From positions 7,502,001-7,566,000 of the forward strand of contig NC_003070.9 in NCBI RefSeq assembly GCF_000001735.4: DNA of 64,000 nt, read 5' to 3'. The translations under genes were made by a program, and so were the position numbers. Below, piece by piece: positions 11,282-22,631 of the stretch. Under the pieces are notes generated by a model, which did no database searches, was not told the DNA's origin, and saw only the letters and a program-made list of their open reading frames with translations. Position 1 is the first letter of the stretch. Each line of letters opens with the position of its first letter. This stretch comes from Arabidopsis thaliana (taxonomy: Eukaryota > Streptophyta > Magnoliopsida > Brassicales > Brassicaceae).

Positions 11282-13552
11282 CTTTTGATCTCAAAGGTGG
11301 CTAAAGATTCTTCTTTTTTTCTTGTTCGTAAGCTGAGAGAGAAAGTGAGAGAATATGAGCTAAGTGTTTTCTATCGGCAAGCGTATATATATCGAGATTC
11401 AGCGTGTGTTAACCGCTTCACTGTGGAACACCAATAATTACAAAATTAATAAAAGTATAATAAATTATGAAATAATGGTATTAAATATTAAATTTTAAAA
11501 ATACATGGTTCTGTTATTAATTTTTGTAGTATGAATAAAATTTGAAAAAAAAGTTATGGTTAAGAACTAATGTTTTGAGAAAACCTAAGTTTTAAATTTG
11601 AGTTAATTGAGTTATTTCTTATATAAAAAAAAAAAAGTTCCCATGATTTTGAATTCTAGTGTATATATACAGATTTTTTCTTGATACCAAATTAATTTTT
11701 GGAACGAGGTTTTTTATCTGTTACTTGTTTTTACGTCCTCGAGAGGTGAACCTGACTCTTTGGATCGACGTTTCTTTTGTAGATAGTTATAGAGATATGG
11801 TTAAATACTTAAAAATGAAATAAACACCTAAAAAGAGCAATGTCTTTTCTTCTTTTGTTTTTTGTTTGATACTAAAAGTAGCTCTGAACAAGCCAGAGTG
11901 TTCTGGGCTTGACGTTGATATGTGACTCGAGGCCCGAGCCTGTATTTTCTGCGGGGCAGTGGCTAGTGGTTCATCTTCTCCATGATGTGTTACTTTTTTT
12001 TTTTCGTTGCCCTCTTTAATAGAGATTCTAGATAAAATTTGACAGTTTAGGAAGTTTCTGGTTACATAAGCGAAACCAAACCTAACAAACTGTCAAGTTT
12101 ATTTAAGGGCACCAATAAGTTTCACTAAATTTCAGTTATTCTATACCGTTGAACCACAGCCGCAGGATATACTTTTTAGTATAGTGAGTGATCTTTTTGG
12201 AATGTTTTCTAGTCACCACGAGTTAGCTTATTCAGCTTTACCCAAACCATATCGGTTCATTCATGATCATTTTAACCGGAGTAAAACCAACAAAAAGAAC
12301 ATTAGGTTATGATTGTGAGGCTAAGGTTAATGGATCAACGTCGGTAGATGAGTTGATTATTGAAGATGACCAAATTTGTTGAATTTTTTTTTTTTGTAGG
12401 AAAAAATCATGAAATTGGCTGTTCTCGCGTACGTGTTCATTATATATTTTTAATACGTCTAGTTCAAGAAAACAATTTAGCTATGTACGCAGTATTTAGC
12501 TAAAATTCAAGAACCTATCATAAGTCCACTGCAAATCTAATTTAGTTTATGATACCGTATTTCATCAAATGGCAGATTTTTATCAACCCATTTTTTCTTT
12601 TTTGTCGTTGGCTACATCAATATTTGTTGAGATTTTGATATTTACCTAGAACAATGTGATCTAATTACTATATGAAGGCAAAACCAAAATTTAGCACAGT
12701 AACATGATTACTAGACTGCTAGATGATTCAGTCTGCATACTTTTATGCTCTCTCATCTTTTGTGAGTTGAAAACACCTTTTAACTTGTTATCCACAATAG
12801 TCTTACTTTTAAATCCGAATCTAAAATGCAGAAGCTTGAAAATCTTTGGATGTGGACGAACAAATGCCATTATATATTAAGCTTTCACTAGGTAGGCACA
12901 AATTATCTGATAATTGTAATAAATTATCACCAAAAACAAAGAAAATCGAGGATTGAGGTTTGGTTTGAGTCCGACGTCAATGATTGAAAGCAAAAGAGTA
13001 CTGAACTAGAGAGAAAAGGAAAAGACTATCAGAAGAGTGAAATGATGATGACGTTGGTATCAGCAAGCACCACATGGCATGGCACAACTCTTCACACGAG
13101 TCACGTAGCTCTTTCCTTTTCCAGACATATTCGACCTTCCTTGTCCAAGTTGTCCTCTCTTTCAAATTTGTTTTTTTAATAAGAAATTGGACCACTATTG
13201 TGTACTTTTTGGTTAGAAGGATCGTTAATATCGAAAAAATCAGAATGAATGGAACAAGCGGAATAAATAATTAACATTTTCTCGTTTTATTAAATTTTAG
13301 TGTATTCATTCATTTTCGATTTTATTTTGTAGGTGATCACACATCAATATTTAAATAAGAGTTTGCCTAATACATATATACAAGTGACCTAACGATTATG
13401 TAACTCTAGAGACGATGAAAAAAAAGTCACCTAACGTAACTTCTACTACCTTAAAGATAAGCTCTAGAGACGAGCAATAAATATATACAATCTCTCGATA
13501 TCGATCATCATATTCTTGATGTAACAATTCAGCAGATAAATTTTTCTTTTTT
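11282..13552. other. Intergenic region upstream of SWEET1
   Basis: About 2.3 kb without a supportable gene. The first 120 bp (AG-rich, then TATATATA near 11384-11391) are probably SWEET1 leader and core promoter on the minus strand. The rest is AT-rich, with short ORFs (for example around 12977-13274) that have no recognisable domain. Confidence 0.55.
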
Positions 13553-14109
13553 AATCGAAGTTCAAAGAGTTTTCTTGATACGATCGAATCAAACGATAAC
13601 GATATATATATATAAGAAGGGTACTTACATTCATCGATTGGGGACACATATTTATGAAGAGATTGATTATAACTCCTCAGAATTAAATATTTACTTGCCC
13701 TCAAAGGTAGGGGAATTTAAATATTAGCTTTCCCTCAAAGGTAGGGCTCTCTTCTCGACCTTTCTAACTTTCTATGCTTAACTGCATTTCTTTGAAAATT
13801 TTGCACGTTGTAATGTAATAGTAATAATGTCTTTGCACTGCTCTTACCTACTTTTGGCTTCTAGCTTCTTATGATATTTTTGTATTGATGGACTTACAGT
13901 AACCACCAAATTGTATCAGTCTTATCATCACCAATCAATCATCACAGAGTTGCAAGTTCGTCCACGAAACTTTGGAATCATTCACCTAAGTTTTAAACTT
14001 ATTAACGCTTTTGGTATATGCCAGATTTCCAAAGCAAACAAACGATTCAGATCGTACAAAAGAATTGTGTTAGGAAGACGCCACATTGTTGATGTTCCAT
14101 AGCCACACT
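13553..14109. repeat. Left copy of a diverged direct repeat of about 560 bp
   Basis: It is collinear with 15869-16436. Shared blocks include AGAGTTTTCTTG..ACGATCG, GGGGACACAT, GGGCTCTCTTCTCGACCTTT, TGTCTTTGCACT and TGATGTTCCATAGCCACAC. This copy has a tandem doubling of the CCCTCAAAGGTAGGG block near 13695-13745, and a small insertion near 13936 that breaks the reading frame open in the right copy. Confidence 0.85.
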
Positions 14110-14209
14110 AAACTTAAATCATATTACATGATCCCAAAGCGGACTGGCTTCGACAATACGTAAAACCTTAGAAATAAAAGAAAATTGCAATTGAAATGAA
14201 CTTAATTCA

Positions 14210-15179
14210 CTAGAAATGTGCACTTATGAAAACGAAAGATGTGCTACGTACATAGCGTTTATTCATCCCACATCTCTTTGTAAGTCCACTTGTTCGCAAC
14301 AACAATGTGTGTTGAGTGTCAACAGCTCCACATGATCTGCTTTTCTTTTTGGCCTGAAGATGAAATATCTCCACGCATAGAGCCTTTACCTCGCCACGAA
14401 GCAAACCAGCCTGTTCAAAAACTCAATGATATTGCTTACGTTCAGTCACTAAGAGCTTATTAAGCAAAGTCACTCTTTATCGACTGGAATCTATTTATAA
14501 TGCAACTTTTTTCTTTTACCTCGGTCCGCATGTTGCTAGCGTTTGCACCATAATTGGCCAGAGACTGAGCAGCTAAACATCTTTCATCGCTAAGCATACC
14601 AAGCAGAAGATGTCCACATCCAATACAGTCATGCCCTATCAACCGAACAAACGAACATTAGAAGAAAGTCACATATCAAGATTTTGAATTTGACAGATAC
14701 AAAATTTGTCAGATAACTGACCAAGTTTCCGAGCTTCCTGACAACTCAAGAATGTACTTAGCACGGAGTCCAAATGGGATATTTATTGCCCTGATTTCCA
14801 TCTTTTCAACCTCAATAGGCTCATTAAGTCCTCGTTGCCTATCTATTTTTATTGCCTCCACACGCACATCTTTGGCATTGATTCCTATGGATTAATCAAG
14901 AACCTTTGCAGCAATATTTCGGGGGCCAAGTAGTAGACCCACAAGTATGTGATCAGTCGTTACATATACGTGGCCAAACCTGCGGGTTTCCTCTTTGGCC
15001 AGCATTATAGCTTTCATTGTTTCCTCGGTAAACCGCTCAAACAACATCCTTAGGAAAAGTCTTGAGGGTTTTCTTAATAGCAGCAGCTCTTTGCCCCGAG
15101 ATTCACCGTAAAGCTGCGGCCTTCCTAGCTGCGATTCACTTGGAAAGGCTGCAGTTGATAAGGGTAGACAATAGATCAT
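14210..15179 (-). pseudogene. Decayed ClpC-like Clp N-domain (Clp-R) gene
   Basis: The minus-strand ORF from 15179 contains LFERFTEETMKAIMLAKEET then GHVYVTTDHILVGLLLGP and AAKVLD, the first Clp N-domain repeat of chloroplast ClpC chaperones. Homology continues past an in-frame TAA (14894-14892) as SIGINAKDVRVEAIKI and IPFGLRAKYILELS. A frame change near 14742 is then needed to read QEARKLG. A second repeat (GHDCIGCGHLLLGMLSDER at 14639-14530) follows, and a short tail exon begins near 14412. No AAA+ ATPase domain is present. The stop and frame change argue for a pseudogene; unusual splicing could rescue a short product, but I think that less likely. It sits between two direct repeats. Confidence 0.7.
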
Positions 15180-15660
15180 AAGACCACCATATCTATATCT
15201 CTATATATGTATAGGGCTAAAAACAAAAACAAAAAAACACAACACTCTTGAAGTATAAGTTAATCCAAAGCTAATGTTATTTGAAACACAAGAATAACTT
15301 CCTCAGCATGCCAATTCACAAACACAGCAAGCAACACAAAGGAACAGTTTTTGTTAGTTCTCTACCAATCGAAGCCGAGAACAACCTAATTCTCATGGCA
15401 CCCACCTAATTTGCGAAACCCTAAATACAAAAAGAATCCATTCTTCCTTTTTTTTCCCAAATCATATTCACTGTGCCCAAGCCACAATTGAAGCAGAAAA
15501 TCAAGTTACAAAATCCATAGAGCTTACTTTAAAAGTATGTCCATAGCGTGACCTAGACTCTTTTTTTGTGTCGGCCGTCAGAGTCTTGTAGAAGAAGCAA
15601 AGAGGGGAAGATGTTAGGTTTTGGTTAGAGTTACAAGGAACATGCCTATTAATTTAAAGG

Positions 15661-15730
15661 ATACTCACTAGCCGAACCTAATTTGGCTTTAGGTCTCATA
15701 CTCACTAGCCGAACCTATTTGGCTTTAGGT
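15661..15730. repeat. Two-copy tandem repeat, 37-bp period
   Basis: ATACTCACTAGCCGAACCTA at 15661 recurs at 15698. Both copies run on into TTGGCTTTAGGT; the second lacks one base. It lies upstream of the decayed Clp-like gene. Confidence 0.9.
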
Positions 15731-15868
15731 TTTTTCAGTTTTTTTTGTCAATGAGCCATTTCCCCATTTTATTAGCTGAATTTAGGTCTTTGAAATATCT
15801 GGTAAAAATGATTATCAAATAATGAATTTCTATATATTATTCTGCAATCTTCACAATCTTTCATATTT

Positions 15869-16436
15869 GAATCGAAGCTAAAAGAGTTTTCTTGTTACGA
15901 TCGAATCAAACAATAACGATATATACAAAGAAGGCACTTACACTCAACGTTCGGGGACACATTTTAATGAAGAGGTTGATTATAGCTTCCTAGAATTAAA
16001 AATTAGCTTGCCCTCAAAGTTAGGGCTCTCTTCTCGACCTTTCTATGTATAATTAACTGCATTTCTTTGAATACAATTTGCACCTTCGAGTGTAATACTA
16101 ATAATGTCTTTGCACTCTTCTTACCTACTTTTGGCTTCTTATGATCCGTTTGTATTGATGGACTTATAGACTTATAGTAACCACCAAACTCGTAAGCCTT
16201 ATCATCACCAATCATCACAAAGTTACAAGTTCGTCCTCCAAACTTCGGAATCAAGTTCATAAACTTTTTAATGCTTTCTGTATATATTTCCTGATTTCCA
16301 AAGATCGCTTCAAACAAACGATTAAGCTCATTCAAGAAGATTTCCATGGGAATTTTTTTACAATCGAATCAATTGTTCAAAAGCAGAATAATTGTGTTAG
16401 GAAGATGTCAAATCTTTGATGTTCCATAGCCACACC
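15869..16436. repeat. Right copy of the diverged direct repeat of about 560 bp
   Basis: It is collinear with 13553-14109 and in the same orientation, about 2.3 kb away. Between the copies lies the ClpC-like pseudogene. The copies lack TG..CA ends, so they do not look like LTRs. A tandem segmental duplication, or insertion of the Clp copy into or beside a duplicated gene fragment, fits better. Confidence 0.85.
16003..16347 (-). CDS. Hypothetical 114-aa ORF in the right repeat copy
   Basis: An ATG-initiated ORF includes the stretch IPKFGGRTCNFVMIGDDKAY followed by EFGGYYKSI. I do not recognise the family. The same coding frame is partly visible in the left repeat copy but is interrupted there, so the ORF may be what remains of a gene fragment duplicated with the repeat. 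The last third (from about residue 75) is Lys-rich and may be unrelated read-through. No clear promoter or splice partner is seen. A protein fragment or pseudogene is at least as likely as a working gene. Confidence 0.3.
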   Translation of the reverse strand: MEIFLNELNRLFEAIFGNQEIYTESIKKFMNLIPKFGGRTCNFVMIGDDKAYEFGGYYKSISPSIQTDHKKPKVGKKSAKTLLVLHSKVQIVFKEMQLIIHRKVEKRALTLRAS

Positions 16437-17115
16437 ATTATTTGTTACTTAAAATAGAAAGTTCCTATTTACTGTGGTGAGCTGTGTATACACGGAGGCT
16501 TGTTTTTGGATTAACATCACCGATCACTCCAAGAAAACAGATTTGGACTCGTTCTGATTTCCGTGTGGAACTCTGTTTCGTGGGATCATATTATTGGTTC
16601 CTTGTCGGTAGATTACTGAACAAAACTTTGTCCTTCCATAGACAACCATCTCTTTCATCTATCTGGATCCTTCTATTCAGCCAAATCACATGTCGGCCGA
16701 AATAAAACTCAGTGTCCTTTGATCCGTCCAGATCAATCTACAGGTAAAATAATTTACAAGCAGATCAATATAGTATGCACTGTGCTTGATCAATATGTGG
16801 ATATGATTCTGATTTCTCAAACGATAGCTTTGTAACATATTACTCTGCCTTCTTGTTGTGACCAGTTTAGTCTCTGCATAAATCTTAGATCATTCCCATG
16901 AGAGATGCTTTTGTTTATGGTACTATAAACCGTAAACATCGAAGAGAAGCCATCAATTTTGTTGGTTCGTCATTTTTCTATCAAATTTTAGTCAAACAAA
17001 TTCCACTGAAGAGTGATATGTACAAAAAAATCAAGTTCACAAAAAAACTGTACTCAAATGTATCATTCATTTTGTTTCGTAAACACAAGATATTCTAGTG
17101 GAATGTTGAAACCGG
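16437..17115. other. Spacer downstream of the exostosin gene
   Basis: About 680 bp. A plus-strand ORF at 16484-16705 has no recognisable domain. The 3'UTR of the minus-strand exostosin gene probably occupies the higher-coordinate end. Nothing else is supportable. Confidence 0.5.
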
Positions 17116-19426
17116 TCAAGGTAGAGGCATAGGAGGTCTCCAGCTACTGAACTGGACCAGTTCTCTATTCACAAAACTGCCATTGTGCAGCCAAAACGTC
17201 TCAGTCGATTGCTGGAAATGTCTAACTTTGCGTTGAAGCTCCCATAGAATCCCTTTAACCGCACTGCAGGGTGCGGAATCTGGACCGTACACAAACAAAC
17301 ATCTAATCTTCCGACCTCGGGCTATCATTCCTTCTATGTCTCTATCTGAAAGACAAGCCGGGAAGAAGTTCTTAAATCTCAAGAATCTGAGCAAATCCAT
17401 TGATATTGGCGAAGAGAAAGCGGTTCTGAAGTAACTTAATGTTACCTGATATTGAAGCTAAGTAATCAAGAAACTCTGAGCCTATTCGAGTTGATGGCCA
17501 TTTGATCGATACTTGGGCATAGTCGATAACATTCTGGAAAGGCAGCTCGGCGTGGTCAGATAAAAGAACCGGGACACATTCCTGAACAAGCACAATCACA
17601 ATATTACACAACGTAAGGTAAGTAATAAAGAAAGTGAAATCAAAAGTTGGGGTAAAGAGAAAATAGAGATCAGACCACAAAGAATGATTCATAAAAGCGA
17701 AGTGTCCATGATGATTCCCCACGAGGAGCGAGGCAGAACTTGGCATTCCTCAGATGTTCAAAATATGTTGTCCTTCCAAACTTTTCAGTTCCGCTAAACT
17801 TCAAATCTGGACATTCTAGCTGTTCACAAAACCACTCATGAGAAGCAAGCAAGGAAAAGAAAACATCGAAATAACAAGTAATAGCTTAGCAGATCCTCGA
17901 TGGAAAATGAAAAACGTGTATAAGTAGTCTTTGAAGAAATAATGTGAGACTAACCTTATCTGGAAATTGCTTTGATAGGTCAATCAATTTAAGTCGACCA
18001 GCCTTCCCTTGTGCACGACCTAAATAATTTGCTAAATACTTCCTCTTTGACAGAGGCAAAGGCTGAACATCAGGTTGTCCATTTTTAGTCATAGCATCAT
18101 CGACGTTTCCTGGTATGATTATATCTTTCCATGAATTAAAGGCAGTTGTGTCTTTCTTGTCAGTCCGGTCAGCCTGCATCCACAATCATTGAAGCATTCA
18201 TGTTTCTGTAAAACAAACTCTAAGAACCTAGCTCAATGATTCCATTGTATGATTCTACAAGTAGGCACATAGACCATTCAGTTTATTCGAAACCACCCCT
18301 AAAAATGTCCAATGAAAACTCTGAAAGCCAGAAGAGACAGATATGGACCAAAGAACTTTCACATTAGCGCTTCACTACCAAATATACTTCAAAATACAAG
18401 AAACTCCTAAGCAGAGAGCAAGCTAAGTACCTCGGGAGTGAGGATAATAGAGCGGTTGATAAATGTTGACCAGGATCTAAACAAGTGAGCTCCAGCACCA
18501 CTACAATAGCATAACAAAGAAAAGTAATGTCAAAGTTAGTATAAAAAGAATACAGTTCATCGAGAAAACTTTATATACTATTGATTAAGTGCCACATACC
18601 TCGGAAAAACAAATATATGATCACGACCACCAGATCTTCGGAAATACGGCATTTGACTCAAAACCTAGTGAATCCGAAACAATGTCAATAATACATATCA
18701 CTGTAATTCGAAACAACAAAATAAAACATCAGCATCAACAATTTGAATGAGTGAGTGATGATTTCGTTAACCTTGACATAGGTCTGATTGATCTCCTTGT
18801 CATTAAGACCTCCCAACATTCTCACACATTTAACATAAGCTGGCACAAAGAACAAATCCGCTTCATCTTTCTTAATCGTCCTAAATTTGGACTCCAAAAG
18901 CAACTTGTGAATTTTAACCTATCATCAACACAATCGTAAGAATCACAAGTAGCTAGCAAATCCACACTTAACTACATTGCTATTTCCAGAAATTCCCAGA
19001 TTGAATCGTTAATTCAATGTGAAATTAAGAAAGAAGAAGATAAATCACCTGAGATCCCCATTGACCTTTCAAGCATGCGGTGGTCTTAACACTACCATCC
19101 CTACCGTACAACAGCTCTTTAAGACCGTCGATCTCATTCTCATCATAAACGTAGATCTTCAGCGAGAGGTGAGACCCATAACCTCGCTCCGGCCACCGTA
19201 TAATACCGTTATCAGTTTTGATTCCGTAAGAAGAAGAAGTACGACGGAGATCAATCACCGGAGTAACGGAATTGGATTCCGAGAACCACTGATCGAAAAG
19301 CCTAGTGACGAAGAAGGTAGAGACGACGAGAAAAAGAGCTCCAATCTGGTGCGTGCGAGTGCAGGGAGTAGCGTAGTGACTATACGCACCAAAATTTCTA
19401 GGCTTATTACTAGTTAAGCTCGCCAT
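17116..19426 (-). CDS. Exostosin-family GT47 glycosyltransferase, eight exons
   Basis: Exons are 19426-19049, 18918-18772, 18664-18600, 18500-18431, 18173-17955, 17819-17676, 17581-17446 and 17345-17116, joining in frame to 462 aa. The layout is a short cytosolic N-terminus, one signal anchor at about residues 28-43 (IGALFLVVSTFFVTRLF), a stem, then the exostosin domain. Visible motifs are LKIYVYDENE, ADLFFVPAYVKC, RDHIFVFPSGAGAHLFRSW, FCLAPRGESSWTLRFYES and ECVPVLLSDHAELPFQNVID. The last two match the conserved nucleotide-sugar region of plant GT47 enzymes. It is a type II Golgi protein by family; the polysaccharide product is unknown. The start is the ATG in good context (GAAATGG). The open frame extends further upstream but has no earlier ATG. 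Likely At1g21480. Confidence 0.92.
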
Positions 19427-19589
19427 TTCTATCTCTCTCACTGTTTCTTCGTTTTGCTTCTTCAAATGTTTTAAGGCATTTTTTTTTGTTTTCGCTTAGA
19501 TCTTGCATAGATGATAGATGACGAGAACATAACGTTTGGTGTTAGTGAAACGGCAACGTTCTCATGGAAATAAATTAATTTCTGAGAAA

Positions 19590-19605
19590 GGCCCATTATG
19601 GGCTC
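19590..19605. promoter_or_regulatory. Imperfect GGCCCA/TGGGCT palindrome upstream of the exostosin gene
   Basis: GGCCCATTATGGGCTC lies about 165 bp upstream of the exostosin ATG. GGCCCA/TGGGCY are plant site II elements, often found in promoters of growth-related genes. The role here is inferred. Confidence 0.45.
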
Positions 19606-22085
19606 AGAAGAAGAGTTCGTATACGGCCCGACGTTCCTATGGTCAGTCCCATCTGATCTTGTTTTCCGCAAACCTATAACAATCTTCTAATTTAATTTAA
19701 TGTCTTAAATTTAAACCTATAACTTCTGTTTTGTCGGTTGTTTACTAAATCTACTTCTAAGCCCATAATAGGCCTATTTATAATTTTAAACGACCCATTA
19801 TGTATTATCAAACGTTATACAATCTAGGCGTTTGTGCAAGTTCAAAGCAAAAAAAAAAAAAACTTTTATTGATAAAATGGGAGAAAAAAAGTGTTCATAA
19901 TCTTTCGTATTTGTTGGGTAGTAAACAGAGAACCATTGAGAAGATTAGGAAAGATTCAAAAACCCTAATCTCTTATTCTCATTTTCACAAATACAACTGT
20001 GTATGAATAAGAAAGAGAGATTTTCGAGTGTTTGAGACTCTTTCTATGGTGCAGTCAAAACACTCCCACATTGCATTGAAACTTTAGCCGATGGGCGTTC
20101 TAGTGTTACTCTCTTCTTTGAAGATAAAGACTTCAATCCAAACTGGTTCGATTTCGATGGTAACTTCAAGTATAAGTTTCATCATCTCTTATTCTTATTT
20201 TTGTGAGTCTTGGATAGATTTACTAAATTTTTCTCCTTACATCATACAAGATTAATAGGAGAAGATCTGGATTTTTACCACTGCTCCAGAATCAGTTCAT
20301 GTCCTGCTTTGCAAGAAAGATCCACATTGCCCGCTTGCAGGTTTCTACTCTCTGTCTTTCTCTCTCTCTTCAAACGTTAGAACAAGAACAAAAACAAAAT
20401 AAAATATGCTATGTTATAAATTATTTTAGCTTACATAACAATTTCTAATGTCAATGAAACTTATTTTTCTTTATCAAAAAAACAACTAAATTCTAGAAGA
20501 AAAAAATCGTAAATTCAAATTTGGAAATAATAAATTACAAACGAATTTGTTTTATTTATGTCTTACTATAATAGTTTATTTGGTTTCTTTTCCGTTTCTT
20601 CTTCGTCAAGTTACTTTCAAATTAGGTTCTTTGATAGATTTATTCCTACTAAGTTTTGGAAAACAATTGGATAAATTTCTCTTAATTTATTCGACCTGAA
20701 ATTTGGGTTTCATACGAATTAAAATAATACTTTTTTGCTGACAAACCATTTTAATACAAGAAAATAAAATAAAATACAAGAGTCTATGAATTTGTGCTAT
20801 CATTTTGACGTTTTCTCTCGGTTACTACTACACTATCCAACAAATTTTACAAAGGATTGTAACATTTAGTGTTTCTGAGAGCCATCAAAGTCACTAGTTC
20901 AACTCTATTTAAGAGGTGTGATTAACGCTTTAAACGCGGTATTATTATCGAGTACATGCAGTACATAATTTCTAAGTTTATCGAAAAACAAAAAAAAATA
21001 TTGTTTAAAGATGTCTTAATATTAAACTAGTACTCACTAATAAAACTCAATAAACGTAAATATATAGTGTTATTAATTAGTCAAACAAATGTTTTCGGAA
21101 AAAAAGCATAAATGTTCTAAACTTTCTTTTTAACAAAAAGAATTAAAATACATAGCGAACATGCATTAATTAATCTAAAGATGGCTATTATGATTAAGTT
21201 GTTATTCATAAGGCAAAACAATTTTATACAGCGTCGATTGGTTGTTGGCTACTAAATACCATTTTTTTTTTTTTAAAGAATAATATTTTGCAATTGAATC
21301 TCTTTTCTCATCTTGTAATTTGATTTGCATTGTGATCGTGACCTTCTATCTGCTCTGCCTTTTCCTTAACTTCTTCTTCTTTTTCCACACGCTAATTGAT
21401 AATTTATTTAACCAAATTTGGGTATACCTTTTGTTGTTTTATGTCACCATCATACACTACTAAGGTTCTCCTCCATTGAGGAACCAGGAGCCGTGTGTAG
21501 TGTGTTATACAAATCAGAAATATTTGTACTTTGACAAAAAAAAAAGCTTTACGAAAGGTGGTTTATATTCAGATATCTCCACGCCATATATATAACGATG
21601 GCAATTAATGTATGCATGAGCGGTGTTCATGTTGTTAAGCGTTCATTACTCATACATTGGTTGAGATCATAGATTCATAGTTGGAACATATCTGAGTATC
21701 TGACCGTTTGTACGTACGTACGCTTTTGCATGACCCACTTTTGGAAATTCAATGTGAATATGTCAACAGATTTTAAAAGAGATATATCATAACATATATG
21801 ACTGTTTGCCTAATGTCGTTTATGTGATACAAGTCAGAAATATTAAGAGACAGAGAGAGTTATAAAATGGAAGTCCTTTATTAATTATAAGAGAGAGAGA
21901 CATCTTAATCTTAAATCTTTTTTTTATTACTGATTAATTAGTTAAGAGTGTCTATAACAGTGAAACGACAACGGAAGTATCTATACATGACTAAGCGAAA
22001 CCACGACGGAATTGTCTATATATTACGTGCGCAAATTTAAACGACAATGTGTAACTAAAATAACCTAGGAAACAGCCCATCGGGC
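19606..22085. other. Intergenic region with one exon-like segment
   Basis: About 2.5 kb of AT-rich DNA. The only stretch with coding character is near 20029-20165 on the plus strand, which reads LPHCIETLADGRSSVTLFFE then DKDFNPNWFDFDG and ends at a possible GT donor. A second open piece lies at about 20258-20340. Neither has a recognisable family or a convincing start codon, so I do not call a gene. Confidence 0.4.
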
Positions 22086-22631
22086 TTAGATACCGTTACG
22101 GGCAAGCCATTTAGATAGAAGGGCTTCCTCAACTCCTTCGTCGGAAATAGTTGCTACGAGACGGCGTATATCATCGCCGGTTCCGACGAACGCGACCGGC
22201 ACATCCTTCTCGAGGTTTTCAGGAATTTCCATGACTTGGTGAAGCCCGTCGTACATATCTATGTCGGCGATCAACCGTTCGTTTGTTGGGTAATGTATGA
22301 CTTCGATGATGTCATATGTCTGCGCTTTGCCGTCATCGGACGTCCATGACGTCTTGATAATCTCTGCCACGTGGTGCTTTTGGCGGAATAGATTTATCAC
22401 CTTTGTCAAGTACTGTGTCCTCAGATTATGTAGGTTGTTGGATACGTACTCGTCAGCTAACGCCGATTTGCATCCCCTTTCCATGTCCCTTTTCACTCCG
22501 TCTTTTTTGAAAGCAAATTCTAATCCATGGATCTTGATCAATTCGTTGAGAGTCTTGGCTGCATTGGAACGCGAATTAAGAGCCGCTGATATATATGGGC
22601 GACGCGACGTCTGCGAGGAAGAGGAAGACAT
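22086..22631 (-). CDS. DUF506 (PD-(D/E)XK nuclease-like) family protein
   Basis: A single-exon 181-aa ORF starts with a Ser-rich segment. The body fits the plant DUF506 pattern: KSALADEYVSNNLHNLRTQY, then a variable strand pair, RLIADIDMYDGLHQVMEIPE (the ADID core), VPVAFVGTGDDIRRLVATIS and a short C-terminal helix. Typical members end in a Pro-Pro-Trp motif; this one ends in SKWLARNGI, so the tail is divergent or shortened. The biochemical function of the family is poorly defined; related members affect root-hair growth. A TATAAAAA at 22741-22734 lies about 105 bp upstream of the ATG. Confidence 0.75.
   Translation of the reverse strand: MSSSSSQTSRRPYISAALNSRSNAAKTLNELIKIHGLEFAFKKDGVKRDMERGCKSALADEYVSNNLHNLRTQYLTKVINLFRQKHHVAEIIKTSWTSDDGKAQTYDIIEVIHYPTNERLIADIDMYDGLHQVMEIPENLEKDVPVAFVGTGDDIRRLVATISDEGVEEALLSKWLARNGI

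Noticed and set aside
13553..16436. Flanking direct repeats as LTRs of a retrotransposon carrying the Clp fragment
   Set aside because: The copies are diverged by substitutions and indels and lack TG..CA ends, primer site and target duplication.
19427..19465. Upstream extension of the exostosin ORF (additional 13 residues)
   Set aside because: The extension begins at TTG; the first ATG in frame is at 19426 in good context and precedes the signal anchor at the usual distance.
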